DNA from: Candidatus Poribacteria bacterium
Lineage (GTDB): Bacteria; Abyssobacteria; SURF-5
Assembly (NCBI GenBank): GCA_016215705.1
Contig: JACRIR010000041.1
Coordinates: forward strand, 1-30,558
Length of the DNA stretch: 30,558 bases
Direction of reading: 5' to 3'
In this document: in pieces, positions 15,038 through 22,701 of the stretch
How the letters are laid out: each line of letters opens with the position of its first letter
How positions within the stretch are numbered: the first letter of the stretch is position 1
Translations under genes and position numbers: made by a program
The notes under the pieces: model-generated
What the model was told of the DNA's origin: nothing
The model's input: only the letters and a program-made list of their open reading frames with translations
Databases searched by the model: none

Positions 15038-18000
15038 ATGAAATCGGCGGAGCTTGACGACACACAGCGGCGGGCGGTGGAGTCCGCTGCAAAGACAATC
15101 ATTGTGACAGGTGGGCCGGGGACGGGGAAAACGCATCTGCTTGCGCAGCGATTCGCCTATTTGGCGGGCTCCAAAAGCGTGCCGCTTTCCTCGATTCTCG
15201 TTTTGACGTTTTCTTCGGCTTCGGCCGCAGGACTGCGCCGCTCTATCGAGGCGATGATACGACAGAGCTATGACGAACTCCTGATTCACACTTATCATTC
15301 TTTCGCGAATTCCGTGCTGGCCGAATACACATCGTCAACAGGGTCGTCTCAAGAGCCGGTTTTTGTCAGCCCCTTCAAGGAATATCTCGTCATCAAGGAG
15401 ATTCTCCGGCAAGAACACAAACATTTCCGGAGCGACATGAAGTCGGTCGCTCTGAAAGATGGGTATGCCCGCGAGGTCTCCGACTTCGTTGGGCTATTGA
15501 AGCAGAACCTGATCCGCGCCGATGATCTTACGAGAATGGCAAAGGGTCTTTCAGCGCCTCTTTCTGACATCGCGCGAGTGTATTCTGCCCGCGAGCGTTA
15601 CATGAAGGACAAGAATTGGGTCGGCGTTCGAGATGTCACGCTGCATGTGATCGAACTCTTTGAGGCCAATCCTGATCTGCTCGCCCAATATCACAAGAAG
15701 TTCTCCCACATGCTCATTGACGAGTTTCAGGAAGTTGATCCTGCGCAACTGCGGCTGGTCAAGCTTCTCATCTCCGATTCGACATCCCTCTTCGTGGCCG
15801 GCGACGAGCAGCAGCGCATATATCGATTCCGAGGAAGCTCCATCAGTCAATTCGACGAAATCGCGAAGGACGCGGGGCGAATCGAGGCGTTCAGGCTCGA
15901 GAAGAGTTACCGGCTTCCCGCCGGGCTCAAGAAAGCGGCTCAGAATCTGATAACGCACAATCAAACAAGGGCGCAGCGTGCTGTGTCCCTACAGAGAGAA
16001 AAAGCCATAGAACCGGAAGAGACCCGACAAAGAGAAGAAACCACACAAGCAGAAGAGTCGCTCCAACAAGAGAAGCCGCGACAAACGGAAAAGCCTCTGC
16101 AAACAAAGAGACATTCATTGGACGGATTGACCGACAGCGTGAATCCAGGGACCGACTTGAATGTGATCCCATATGAGGACGCGGTCGAGCAGGCATATGA
16201 CATCGCTCGCAAGATAAAGCGTGAGGTTCTCGACAGCGCGGCCGGTTCGACGCCTCTCGGCTATTCCGATTTCGCGGTCATTTGCCGGAGCACCTCGCGA
16301 TCCGCCGTGCCTCTCGAAGAGGCTTTCTCATACTATGAGATTCCGTACGTGCTCTATAACTCTACCAGTTTCTATAGCCATCCGATGGCGCGATCCGTGG
16401 CTGATTTCGTGCGTCTGCTCATGAATCCGGATGACGACTCCATTCTGATGCGTGTGCTCAGGATTCCTGCATTCAGGCTCGATGCCGTCAAGCTTCGCGG
16501 GATCGCGAACAGCAAGGATGCCGCTGAATCCGTGAGCTTGTTTGAGGCAATTCGCAGGACTGTGCTTGGAGAAGAGGCGAAAGGGGCGCAGCCCCGAGGC
16601 GAAAGGGGCGCAGCCCCGAGGCGAGAGGGGCGCAGCCCCGAGGCGAGAGGGGAAGAAGCCGAAGAAGGGGGCTCCTTCGCTTCGCTCAGAATGACAAAGG
16701 GTGGAGATGGTGGGCTCGAGATACCGGATGAAGAGACCGCCCGAGCGCTGAAAGACTTCATCCGTTACTTCGAGGAGGTTCGAAAACAGGCTGCTGCATC
16801 TTCATGTCCTTCAGCGCTCATTCATTCAATCATGAGCAGGCTGTTCTTCAGTCGGATACTTGGCAATGCCGATGTGGCAGCGGGCAAGCGAGATTCCCGG
16901 AACCTACGCCTCATTCACGAGGTTGTGGCGGATATTGAGGGAGTCTTCTCTCAATTACGCGGCGCATGCACGCTTTCGGATATAGCCGAGTACATGGAAC
17001 ATGCGTTCGCTCATTTCTCGACACAGCAGGAGAACGATCCCGCCGACGAGCCTGCCGACGGTGTGAGAATAATGACGGTTCATCAAGCAAAGGGGATGGA
17101 ATTTCCCTTTGTGTTTCTCGTGGATATGACCGATGAGAATTTCCCGCGCCTCGGCCCGAGCATTTGCCTTTTCGACGGAAAGTCCATCGACGAACTCACC
17201 GCCACTGTCCAGGGAATCAGGAAGGAGAAGGGGCTTCCGAATGAACGGCTCCAGTTTCTGATGGGATTTGAGGAACAACTGAACGAGGAACGGCAACTCG
17301 CTTATGTGGCGGCCACGCGCGCCAGCCGTCATCTTACCATATGCTTTACTCAAGAATCGCGTCTTTCCGAAATCGCGCGGCCGTCTCCCTTTCTTGAGGA
17401 GCTTGTCGGGCAGCCTGTCGAGAATCTGCAAGACTTGCAAGTGGCGCAACCGCCAACCGATGCATACGCGCTTTTGACAGCGGCTCTGAGCAAGCACGAA
17501 ATGGAGAGCGCGCTACGCACGTGCGTCATGGGCCTGCGTCCGGAGCCCGGTGTTCTGAGTCCGGATGAGGGCGCTCTTCGCGCTGGCGCCAGCGGTCTGT
17601 CATCGTTTGTCGAATCTCTCGGCCTTGATTCACATTTCATACTTGCCGAAGCGCCTTTCGAGAGAGAACCCGAACAGATGCCAAGTTTTACGGATCACAA
17701 GTATAGCGCGTCGCAACTCAAGACCTTTCTCACTTGTCCTCGCAGATTCTTCTTTGAGAAGATGCTCAGGATTGCGCCCGAGCAGCCCGAGGACTTCGGA
17801 TTGGGACAGTTGATTCACCGAGTTCTTGAAACGCTGCATAAGACCGTGAAGAGCTTTACCGGCAGACGCTCCACGCTTGAGGCCAATCTTGACGAAGCAT
17901 TCCGGACGATATGGAAGGGTTCTTCGGGCGAATCCGGACCGTGCTCGCGCGACGGATTCCGCCACGAATTTCCGGTGGCGTTGCAGCGCGCAGCCATAGA

Positions 18001-18580
18001 GAGCCGCGCCATGCGGATTCTGAAACGATATATCGAGACAGAAATCGTTCAGTCCGCCGACCACAGGATTATCTCATGTGAACAGTCCGTGGATTTCACC
18101 GTAGGCGGTTATCCTTTCGTCGGAAGAATGGATCGCATAGACGAGACTGCGGCGGGCCATCACATAATCGATTATAAAACCTCCTCGGTCTTTCAAATGC
18201 ATGCGGTTACCATCAAGAAGAACTTCCTCAATATAGAGAATAAGCCGGACTATACTCCGCAAGACTTTCAGTTTCCTCTCTATTTGCTTGCTGCCCGGAA
18301 GGCCGGCTACAAGCCTGTCGAGTTGTCGTACTACTGGCTGGCGAAAGAGGACTCGGAAGGCATGTTCAAGAAGGCTTCTCTGAGCGTCTGTGAAGGCGAG
18401 CCGGATTGTTTGTCGGATGAAGAGATGAAGGAAGTCGAGAGGAGCATTGTGGACGTAGTCATGCGGATTGCCGCAGGCCCGTTTGCGCATGCCCCAAAGT
18501 CGTCCTTCGAGTGCTCGCGGTGCCCGTTCGCTTTCGTGTGCGACGCTGACATAGGAGACGATGACGAAAATGAGCGGTGA
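15038..18580 (+). CDS. AdnA-like UvrD helicase fused to RecB-type Fe-S nuclease
   Basis: This 1180-residue SF1A motor-nuclease has motif I GGPGTGKT (25-32), II DEFQEVD (228-234), III GDEQQRIYRFRG, IV EKSYRLP, V TVHQAKGMEFP (about 680) and VI EERQLAYVAATRA (about 751). The C-terminus is a RecB/AddB-like PD-(D/E)XK nuclease with D1032 and D1045-Y-K1047, plus an apparent iron-sulfur cage of C900, C1159, C1162 and C1168. Helicase and four-cysteine nuclease in one chain, next to a second such gene, is the AdnAB plan for resecting DNA breaks. Two low-complexity insertions interrupt the motor: six-residue repeats at 318-359 and a repeat-derived stretch at about 513-554. Ribosome site GGGGGA; the 3' end overlaps the next gene by 20 bp. 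Confidence 0.9.
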   Translation: MKSAELDDTQRRAVESAAKTIIVTGGPGTGKTHLLAQRFAYLAGSKSVPLSSILVLTFSSASAAGLRRSIEAMIRQSYDELLIHTYHSFANSVLAEYTSSTGSSQEPVFVSPFKEYLVIKEILRQEHKHFRSDMKSVALKDGYAREVSDFVGLLKQNLIRADDLTRMAKGLSAPLSDIARVYSARERYMKDKNWVGVRDVTLHVIELFEANPDLLAQYHKKFSHMLIDEFQEVDPAQLRLVKLLISDSTSLFVAGDEQQRIYRFRGSSISQFDEIAKDAGRIEAFRLEKSYRLPAGLKKAAQNLITHNQTRAQRAVSLQREKAIEPEETRQREETTQAEESLQQEKPRQTEKPLQTKRHSLDGLTDSVNPGTDLNVIPYEDAVEQAYDIARKIKREVLDSAAGSTPLGYSDFAVICRSTSRSAVPLEEAFSYYEIPYVLYNSTSFYSHPMARSVADFVRLLMNPDDDSILMRVLRIPAFRLDAVKLRGIANSKDAAESVSLFEAIRRTVLGEEAKGAQPRGERGAAPRREGRSPEARGEEAEEGGSFASLRMTKGGDGGLEIPDEETARALKDFIRYFEEVRKQAAASSCPSALIHSIMSRLFFSRILGNADVAAGKRDSRNLRLIHEVVADIEGVFSQLRGACTLSDIAEYMEHAFAHFSTQQENDPADEPADGVRIMTVHQAKGMEFPFVFLVDMTDENFPRLGPSICLFDGKSIDELTATVQGIRKEKGLPNERLQFLMGFEEQLNEERQLAYVAATRASRHLTICFTQESRLSEIARPSPFLEELVGQPVENLQDLQVAQPPTDAYALLTAALSKHEMESALRTCVMGLRPEPGVLSPDEGALRAGASGLSSFVESLGLDSHFILAEAPFEREPEQMPSFTDHKYSASQLKTFLTCPRRFFFEKMLRIAPEQPEDFGLGQLIHRVLETLHKTVKSFTGRRSTLEANLDEAFRTIWKGSSGESGPCSRDGFRHEFPVALQRAAIESRAMRILKRYIETEIVQSADHRIISCEQSVDFTVGGYPFVGRMDRIDETAAGHHIIDYKTSSVFQMHAVTIKKNFLNIENKPDYTPQDFQFPLYLLAARKAGYKPVELSYYWLAKEDSEGMFKKASLSVCEGEPDCLSDEEMKEVERSIVDVVMRIAAGPFAHAPKSSFECSRCPFAFVCDADIGDDDENER
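15989..16114 (+). repeat. Degenerate 18-bp (hexapeptide) tandem repeat inside the AdnA-like gene
   Basis: Seven six-residue units (LQREKA, IEPEET, RQREET, TQAEES, LQQEKP, RQTEKP, LQTKRH; residues 318-359) form a Gln/Glu/Lys-rich segment directly after helicase motif IV. The DNA shows matching 18-bp periodicity. It probably adds a charged helical or disordered linker to the motor. Confidence 0.8.
16574..16699 (+). repeat. 22-nt tandem repeat plus dispersed-repeat fragment, in frame within the AdnA-like gene
   Basis: Three units of 22 nt (16574-16595, 16596-16617, 16618-16639) of the form GAGGCGARAGG-GGCGCAGCCCC are followed by a 13-nt partial unit. After 21 nt comes CCTTCGCTTCGCTCAGAATG-ACA (16674-16696), a sequence I recognise as a common intergenic repeat. 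As 22 is not a multiple of three, the units are read in three different frames (KGAQPRGE, RGAAPRRE, GRSPEARG), and three units restore the frame. Confidence 0.85.
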
Positions 18581-21500
18581 GTTCAAGCCCAATGAGGGGC
18601 AGCGGCGCGCCATCGAGTTCGACATCGACAAGCCGCTGAAAGTGGTCGCCGGCGCGGGAACGGGGAAGACGGCCGTGCTTGCGCATCGCTTCATCCATCT
18701 CGTCGAGAAGCGATGCATCTCCCCGCATCGCATCCTTTGCCTGACATTCACCAAGAAGGCGGCGGCGGAGATGCAGGCGAGGATCACCCGCGAGTTGCTG
18801 GAGCGCGAGTTCATGAGCCGGGCCGAGGCCCCGCTGCTCCTATGGATCGGCAACTTTCACTCCATTTGTCTCCGGCTCTTGAGACAAAGACCGCTTCTCG
18901 TGGGCCTGGACCCGCTGTTCGGAGTCATAGAGGAGGCCGAGCAACGCCTGCTCTTGAACGAAACCGCCCATGATTTCTTGAACGGAAAACTGGGAGCAGG
19001 CGTTGACTCCTCTCGCTTTGACACCTTGATGATCAACCGGGTCGAAGATTTCACCGACAACATTCTCACCGTCATCAGTCGCGTGAAAGACCATTTCATC
19101 GCCGTAGAAGACCTCAAGCAGAACGGCTCCGCCATACTGGCTGAGCAGTATAGAATTGTAGAGGAGACACTGAAGTCAAATGTCAGCAGCGCCAAGAGAG
19201 CGGACAGCCGGAGGAAGGCGGAGCGTTCACTGGATGCGATGCCTGCGTCGAAGGCATACGAGCAGCTTCTATTGGACGCCGTCTACGAGATTTACAAGGA
19301 ATACCAGTCAAGATTGGAGAGAAACGACATCCTCGATTTCAGCGATATCGTATTCCAGGCGTTCCGGCTGACGCGGATCGACCCTGCCATAAGGAGTCGG
19401 TTCGACTATATTCTGGTCGATGAATTTCAGGACACTGATAACGGGCAATATCAACTGCTAAAGGCCTTGAGCAACGACTTCAAGAATGTTACCGTCGTCT
19501 GCGACAAGAAGCAGTCCATATATGAATGGAGAGAAGCCCGGCCCGAGAACATCGACAGTTTCCCGGGGACGGAAATCGCGCTTGACGAGAACTACCGTTC
19601 CTTTGGCGAAATACTCGAAGCGGCGAATCATTTCATCAAGGAGTCTATGCCGGAGCAAAAGGCGCTGAGGCCGGCCGGGCAGGGAGGACGAGGCTGGACT
19701 GCTGAACCTCAAGTCAGATTGTTCCGCGCCAAAGACTGCGAGGAGGAATCTGAATTTGTCGCCTGCGAGATTCAGCGACTCTTCGATTCCGATGGCCGCA
19801 AACCTTCCGACGTGGCGATCTTGATGCGCAGCGTCCATGCGGCAAGGTCTTACGAAGACGCTTTGAGGCTCCTCGGGATCAGATACAAGACGGTCGGCGG
19901 TTGTGGTTTCTATGAGCTCAACGAGTCGAAGGATGTTCTTGCACTCCTGGGACTGATAGCGAATCCGTTCGACGACCTCTCAATGGCTCGCGTCCTGACC
20001 AGCCCGATTGTTGGACTGAGCGACGCAACGCTGTATGAGTTGTGCAAAGCCAAGAACGAAGCGGAAAGGGGGAAGCAAACTGAGAGAACGCCCATTAGTT
20101 CCTCTTTATCAAAAGGAGAAGCAAGTTGTTCCCCCCTTTACAAAAGGGGTGTGAGGGAGGATTTTGCAGAACAAGAATCGTGCCGCGTATTCTTGCAACG
20201 GATTACCAGCATTTACGACGTTATGAAAGAGAAGCGGGAGCTAGTCGAAACATTTCGGTCGGAAACGCGGAACAGGCTATGGCATCTCACAAGTGTCATC
20301 GACAAACTCGCAAATGGACGGTGGGCTCTTACAATCGGCGAGCTCATTTCGGAGACGCTCGGCTATACGGGATACCTCAAATACCTCACTTCGATCGAAG
20401 GCCCGCGAGGCCCTCGCTTCTCCAACGTCGCACTCTTCTATCGAATCGCGACCTCGTTCGAGGAGGCGCATCCGGGGGCCGGGCTCGAAGAGTTCCTTTC
20501 CTACGTGGACGAGGCCATGGCCGGCGACGCCGGCGCTGTTGCCTCTGATCCTACTCTTGATGCCGTTCAAATCATGACCGTTCATCAAGCGAAGGGGCTC
20601 GAATTCCCCGTTGTGTTCGCAGTGAATCTGCGGAGTCATTCGTTTCCACTCTCGTTTCGCGCAAACCGCTTCGGGTACGACGAGGATTTCGGTCTTTTTG
20701 CGCGAACAATTTCGGAAGACGTCTTCGGCGCAAGATACAAGGGCGCCAACGGGATTGACATCGAGGACTCCCTGAAGGGAAAGCATTATGGCGAAGAAAA
20801 GCGGGTGATGTATGTTGCAATGACTCGCGCCAAGGAACTTCTTTATCTCACAACGTCCGCCCCAGCAAGAGAAGAAAAAGAAAAGAAGAAAGGGAAAGAG
20901 GATTCGGTTGACTTCTTCGAGTATATCCGAAAGTCCGCGTCTCAAGCCGGCAACCGATACGCCGAGGAAGTGACAATGATTCCTCTTGTGGCAAGGCCTC
21001 CGAATCCGCAGCCGGCGCCGGCAACGAGCATGGATGTCGAGGACATCAAGAGAATAGCGACTGAAGTTCTCGCCAGAATCTCGCAGCCTCCTGCGGTCAA
21101 GGTCGCGGGCGGGGCAGAAGTCCTTACGCTCAGCTATTCGCGACTCTCGGTATACCGCCAGTGCCCGATGAAATACGCGCTTCGCTATGTTTACAATCTT
21201 CCCCTCTCGCCACATGGCGAGGCGGAAGACGAATTTCACCCGCATGGCGGCGTCGACGCGGTCGTTCTCGGGAACCTCATGCACAAAGCCTTGATGCAAT
21301 ATCATAGGCGGCGAAAAGCAGACCCGCGCGTTGACGCATGGAGAATCCTTGCCGAACTTTCTCGCGCCTCCGATTGTCCGAGAGATGTTGCACGGGCAGC
21401 TCAAGGCATGATGAAGAAATATCTGGTTTCTACTCTTTCGCGTATCGATACTCTCTCTGAGGAAAAGGAGTTCCATTGGCGGCTCAAAGAAGGCGCTCTC

Positions 21501-21857
21501 CAAATACTCTTGGAAGGAAAGATCGACCGCATACATCGTGAAGGAGACTCGCTCAAAGTCGTGGACTACAAGACCGGCCTCAGCGATGCCGAAGGACACA
21601 GGCTGCAACTGGGCATTTACCGTCTAGCGATGGAATCAGTTCTCGGAACAAGCGGCATTTTGACAAGCGACTGTTACCTCTCGACCGGCGAGGAAATAGA
21701 GCAGCGGTTCACTACGGAAGAACTGAGCGATATTCGCAACGACATTCTCGATGACGCGCGAAAGATTGCGAGCGGGGACTTCTCGGTAGACAAGAAGGGG
21801 AGCGATGAGGACGGTGACTGCCACGGCTGCGAATACAAAACTTTTTGTCCTTCCTGA
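18561..21857 (+). CDS. AdnB-like UvrD helicase fused to RecB-type Fe-S nuclease
   Basis: This 1098-residue partner has motif I AGAGTGKT (30-37), Ia LTFTKKAAAEM, II VDEFQDTD (D287), III CDKKQSIYEWREA, IV DENYRS, V TVHQAKGLEFP (about 672) and VI EEKRVMYVAMTRA (about 745). The nuclease domain has D989 and D1002-Y-K1004, with cysteines C868, C1087, C1090 and C1096 for an Fe-S cluster. Motif III lacks the usual GD-x2-QSIY-x-FRGA details (GD to CD, RGA to REA). Together with the upstream gene it would form a heterodimeric end-resection machine with two motors and two nucleases, as in mycobacterial AdnAB. The ATG at 18561 is 3 nt after AGGAG; ATG 18570, 12 nt after it, is an alternative. Residues about 512-538 derive from a dispersed repeat. 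Confidence 0.91.
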   Translation: MTKMSGEFKPNEGQRRAIEFDIDKPLKVVAGAGTGKTAVLAHRFIHLVEKRCISPHRILCLTFTKKAAAEMQARITRELLEREFMSRAEAPLLLWIGNFHSICLRLLRQRPLLVGLDPLFGVIEEAEQRLLLNETAHDFLNGKLGAGVDSSRFDTLMINRVEDFTDNILTVISRVKDHFIAVEDLKQNGSAILAEQYRIVEETLKSNVSSAKRADSRRKAERSLDAMPASKAYEQLLLDAVYEIYKEYQSRLERNDILDFSDIVFQAFRLTRIDPAIRSRFDYILVDEFQDTDNGQYQLLKALSNDFKNVTVVCDKKQSIYEWREARPENIDSFPGTEIALDENYRSFGEILEAANHFIKESMPEQKALRPAGQGGRGWTAEPQVRLFRAKDCEEESEFVACEIQRLFDSDGRKPSDVAILMRSVHAARSYEDALRLLGIRYKTVGGCGFYELNESKDVLALLGLIANPFDDLSMARVLTSPIVGLSDATLYELCKAKNEAERGKQTERTPISSSLSKGEASCSPLYKRGVREDFAEQESCRVFLQRITSIYDVMKEKRELVETFRSETRNRLWHLTSVIDKLANGRWALTIGELISETLGYTGYLKYLTSIEGPRGPRFSNVALFYRIATSFEEAHPGAGLEEFLSYVDEAMAGDAGAVASDPTLDAVQIMTVHQAKGLEFPVVFAVNLRSHSFPLSFRANRFGYDEDFGLFARTISEDVFGARYKGANGIDIEDSLKGKHYGEEKRVMYVAMTRAKELLYLTTSAPAREEKEKKKGKEDSVDFFEYIRKSASQAGNRYAEEVTMIPLVARPPNPQPAPATSMDVEDIKRIATEVLARISQPPAVKVAGGAEVLTLSYSRLSVYRQCPMKYALRYVYNLPLSPHGEAEDEFHPHGGVDAVVLGNLMHKALMQYHRRRKADPRVDAWRILAELSRASDCPRDVARAAQGMMKKYLVSTLSRIDTLSEEKEFHWRLKEGALQILLEGKIDRIHREGDSLKVVDYKTGLSDAEGHRLQLGIYRLAMESVLGTSGILTSDCYLSTGEEIEQRFTTEELSDIRNDILDDARKIASGDFSVDKKGSDEDGDCHGCEYKTFCPS
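20099..20171 (+). repeat. CCCCTTT-AAAAGGGG dispersed repeat captured in frame in the AdnB-like gene
   Basis: The segment contains CTCTTTATCAAAAGGAG and CCCCCCTTTACAAAAGGGG, ending GGAGGATTTTGCAG. It matches the reverse complement of the intergenic array at 8071-8110 closely, including the terminal GATTTTGCA. It is translated as SSLSKGEASCSPLYKRGVREDFAEQ with no stop or frameshift and lies between motifs IV and V of the helicase. Confidence 0.8.
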
Positions 21858-21869
21858 TGGGGGACATCA

Positions 21870-21920
21870 CGCCGCATAATCGGGGACACCGTGCCGCATG
21901 GTGTCCCCGATTATGCGGCG
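21870..21920. repeat. Palindromic element copy 4 (21-bp perfect arms)
   Basis: The arms 21870-21890 and 21900-21920 are exact complements and extend the common core with CGCCGCATAATC. The centre is GTG-CCG-CAT. It lies 12 bp after the AdnB-like stop, between convergent genes, so it may also act as a bidirectional transcript-end hairpin. It has no T-run. Confidence 0.9.
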
Positions 21921-21932
21921 CCGGCAGTTTCC

Positions 21933-22355
21933 TTATGGTTTGATCTCCTTTCGCCGCTCATCCGGACGATAGTGCATCCCGCGTCGCTGGGCCATGTTCT
22001 CTTTCTCTATCTGGCTCTTCAAGGTCTTGAGTTCTTCGTTCACTTCTTGCGACATGCGCAGCTTGCAGCGGTCACAGAGCGTGCCGGTCGTAATCGGTTT
22101 GCCGCATGAGTTGCATTTCACTGATTCTGAGACCTCTTTCATCGACAAACGTTTCTGTCTGATCCATCTCAGGATATCGGCTTCTTCGATGTTCGTCGCT
22201 TTGCTCAAAGTCGTAACATTCCGGCCGGGATTGTCACGCAACCAGCGCACGGCGGCCTGAAAGTCGGCTTCCTCCTTTTGGGCGCATTGAGGGCACAAGG
22301 GGTTGTTCGTCCGAGAGAAGACAGTGCCACACTTCAGACAGTTGCCAAGAGGCAT
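21933..22355 (-). CDS. YvyF-like double zinc-ribbon protein
   Basis: The 140-residue protein has two C-x2-C pairs at the N-terminus (C6, C9, C21, C24 in NCLKCG...CPQC). A helix-turn-helix-like middle follows (NVTTLSKATNIEEADILRWIRQKRL), then a second zinc ribbon (C81, C84, C94, C97). Order and length resemble the YvyF/TIGR03826 family, which in Bacillus lies in the flagellar flgM locus. A regulatory or assembly role is only inferred, and no flagellar gene is seen here. AAAGGAG lies about 10 nt before the ATG. The gene starts one nucleotide after the stop of the upstream membrane-protein gene, so the three genes from 23963 form one operon. Confidence 0.75.
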   Translation of the reverse strand: MPLGNCLKCGTVFSRTNNPLCPQCAQKEEADFQAAVRWLRDNPGRNVTTLSKATNIEEADILRWIRQKRLSMKEVSESVKCNSCGKPITTGTLCDRCKLRMSQEVNEELKTLKSQIEKENMAQRRGMHYRPDERRKEIKP

Positions 22356-22356
22356 A

Positions 22357-22701
22357 TCATTGCTCTCCTTTTATGGAATCAGATGCCTTTTCTTGCGGCG
22401 GTTCGCTGATCTGCGGAGATTCGCCAGCCTGCGCAGCATCGCCTTCGGCGCCGCGCCCGCGGTTTTCTTCAATCATCTTGTTCGCGAACCAGGCCGCAAA
22501 CTGGAGACCCGCAAAGACCACCACGTACACGAAAACAGCGCCTGCGATTCCGCGTTTGAACGTGGTAGACGGCGGAATATCCGGGCCGGACCCGAAGCTG
22601 ATCATCAGACCCAGCCAGAGCAATGCCGCAGCGATAGCGGCTGCATCAATCAGGTTGGTATGGCGGAAGCTCTGGGGTTGCCGGCGGTCGAATTTCAGCA
22701 T
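22357..22701 (-). CDS. Two-helix membrane protein of unknown function
   Basis: From the ATG at 22701 the product is 114 residues. After a short basic N-terminus (MLKFDRRQPQSFRHTN) come two hydrophobic helices (LIDAAAIAAALLWLGLMISF and IAGAVFVYVVVFAGLQFAAWFA) and a hydrophilic acidic tail of about 40 residues (about 76-114) rich in Glu, Pro and Gln. Its ATG shares one base with the upstream TAA (TAATG), a coupling arrangement. I therefore reject an in-frame ATG at 22728 inside the preceding gene. I do not recognise a family; it may anchor or partner the FecR/GspG-like protein made from the same transcript. Confidence 0.7.
   Translation of the reverse strand: MLKFDRRQPQSFRHTNLIDAAAIAAALLWLGLMISFGSGPDIPPSTTFKRGIAGAVFVYVVVFAGLQFAAWFANKMIEENRGRGAEGDAAQAGESPQISEPPQEKASDSIKGEQ

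Noticed and set aside
16574-16652. CRISPR array
   Set aside because: The 22-nt units are directly adjacent with no spacers and lie inside a coding frame.
20277-21608. 443-codon open frame on the minus strand
   Set aside because: It is antisense to the nuclease part and motifs V-VI of the AdnB-like gene, has no recognisable domain and only reflects GC-rich codon shadow.
21870-21920. Intrinsic terminator for the helicase operon
   Set aside because: The hairpin is strong, but no U-tract follows on either strand, and the same element occurs at gene starts and in divergent gaps, so a terminator call is not supported.
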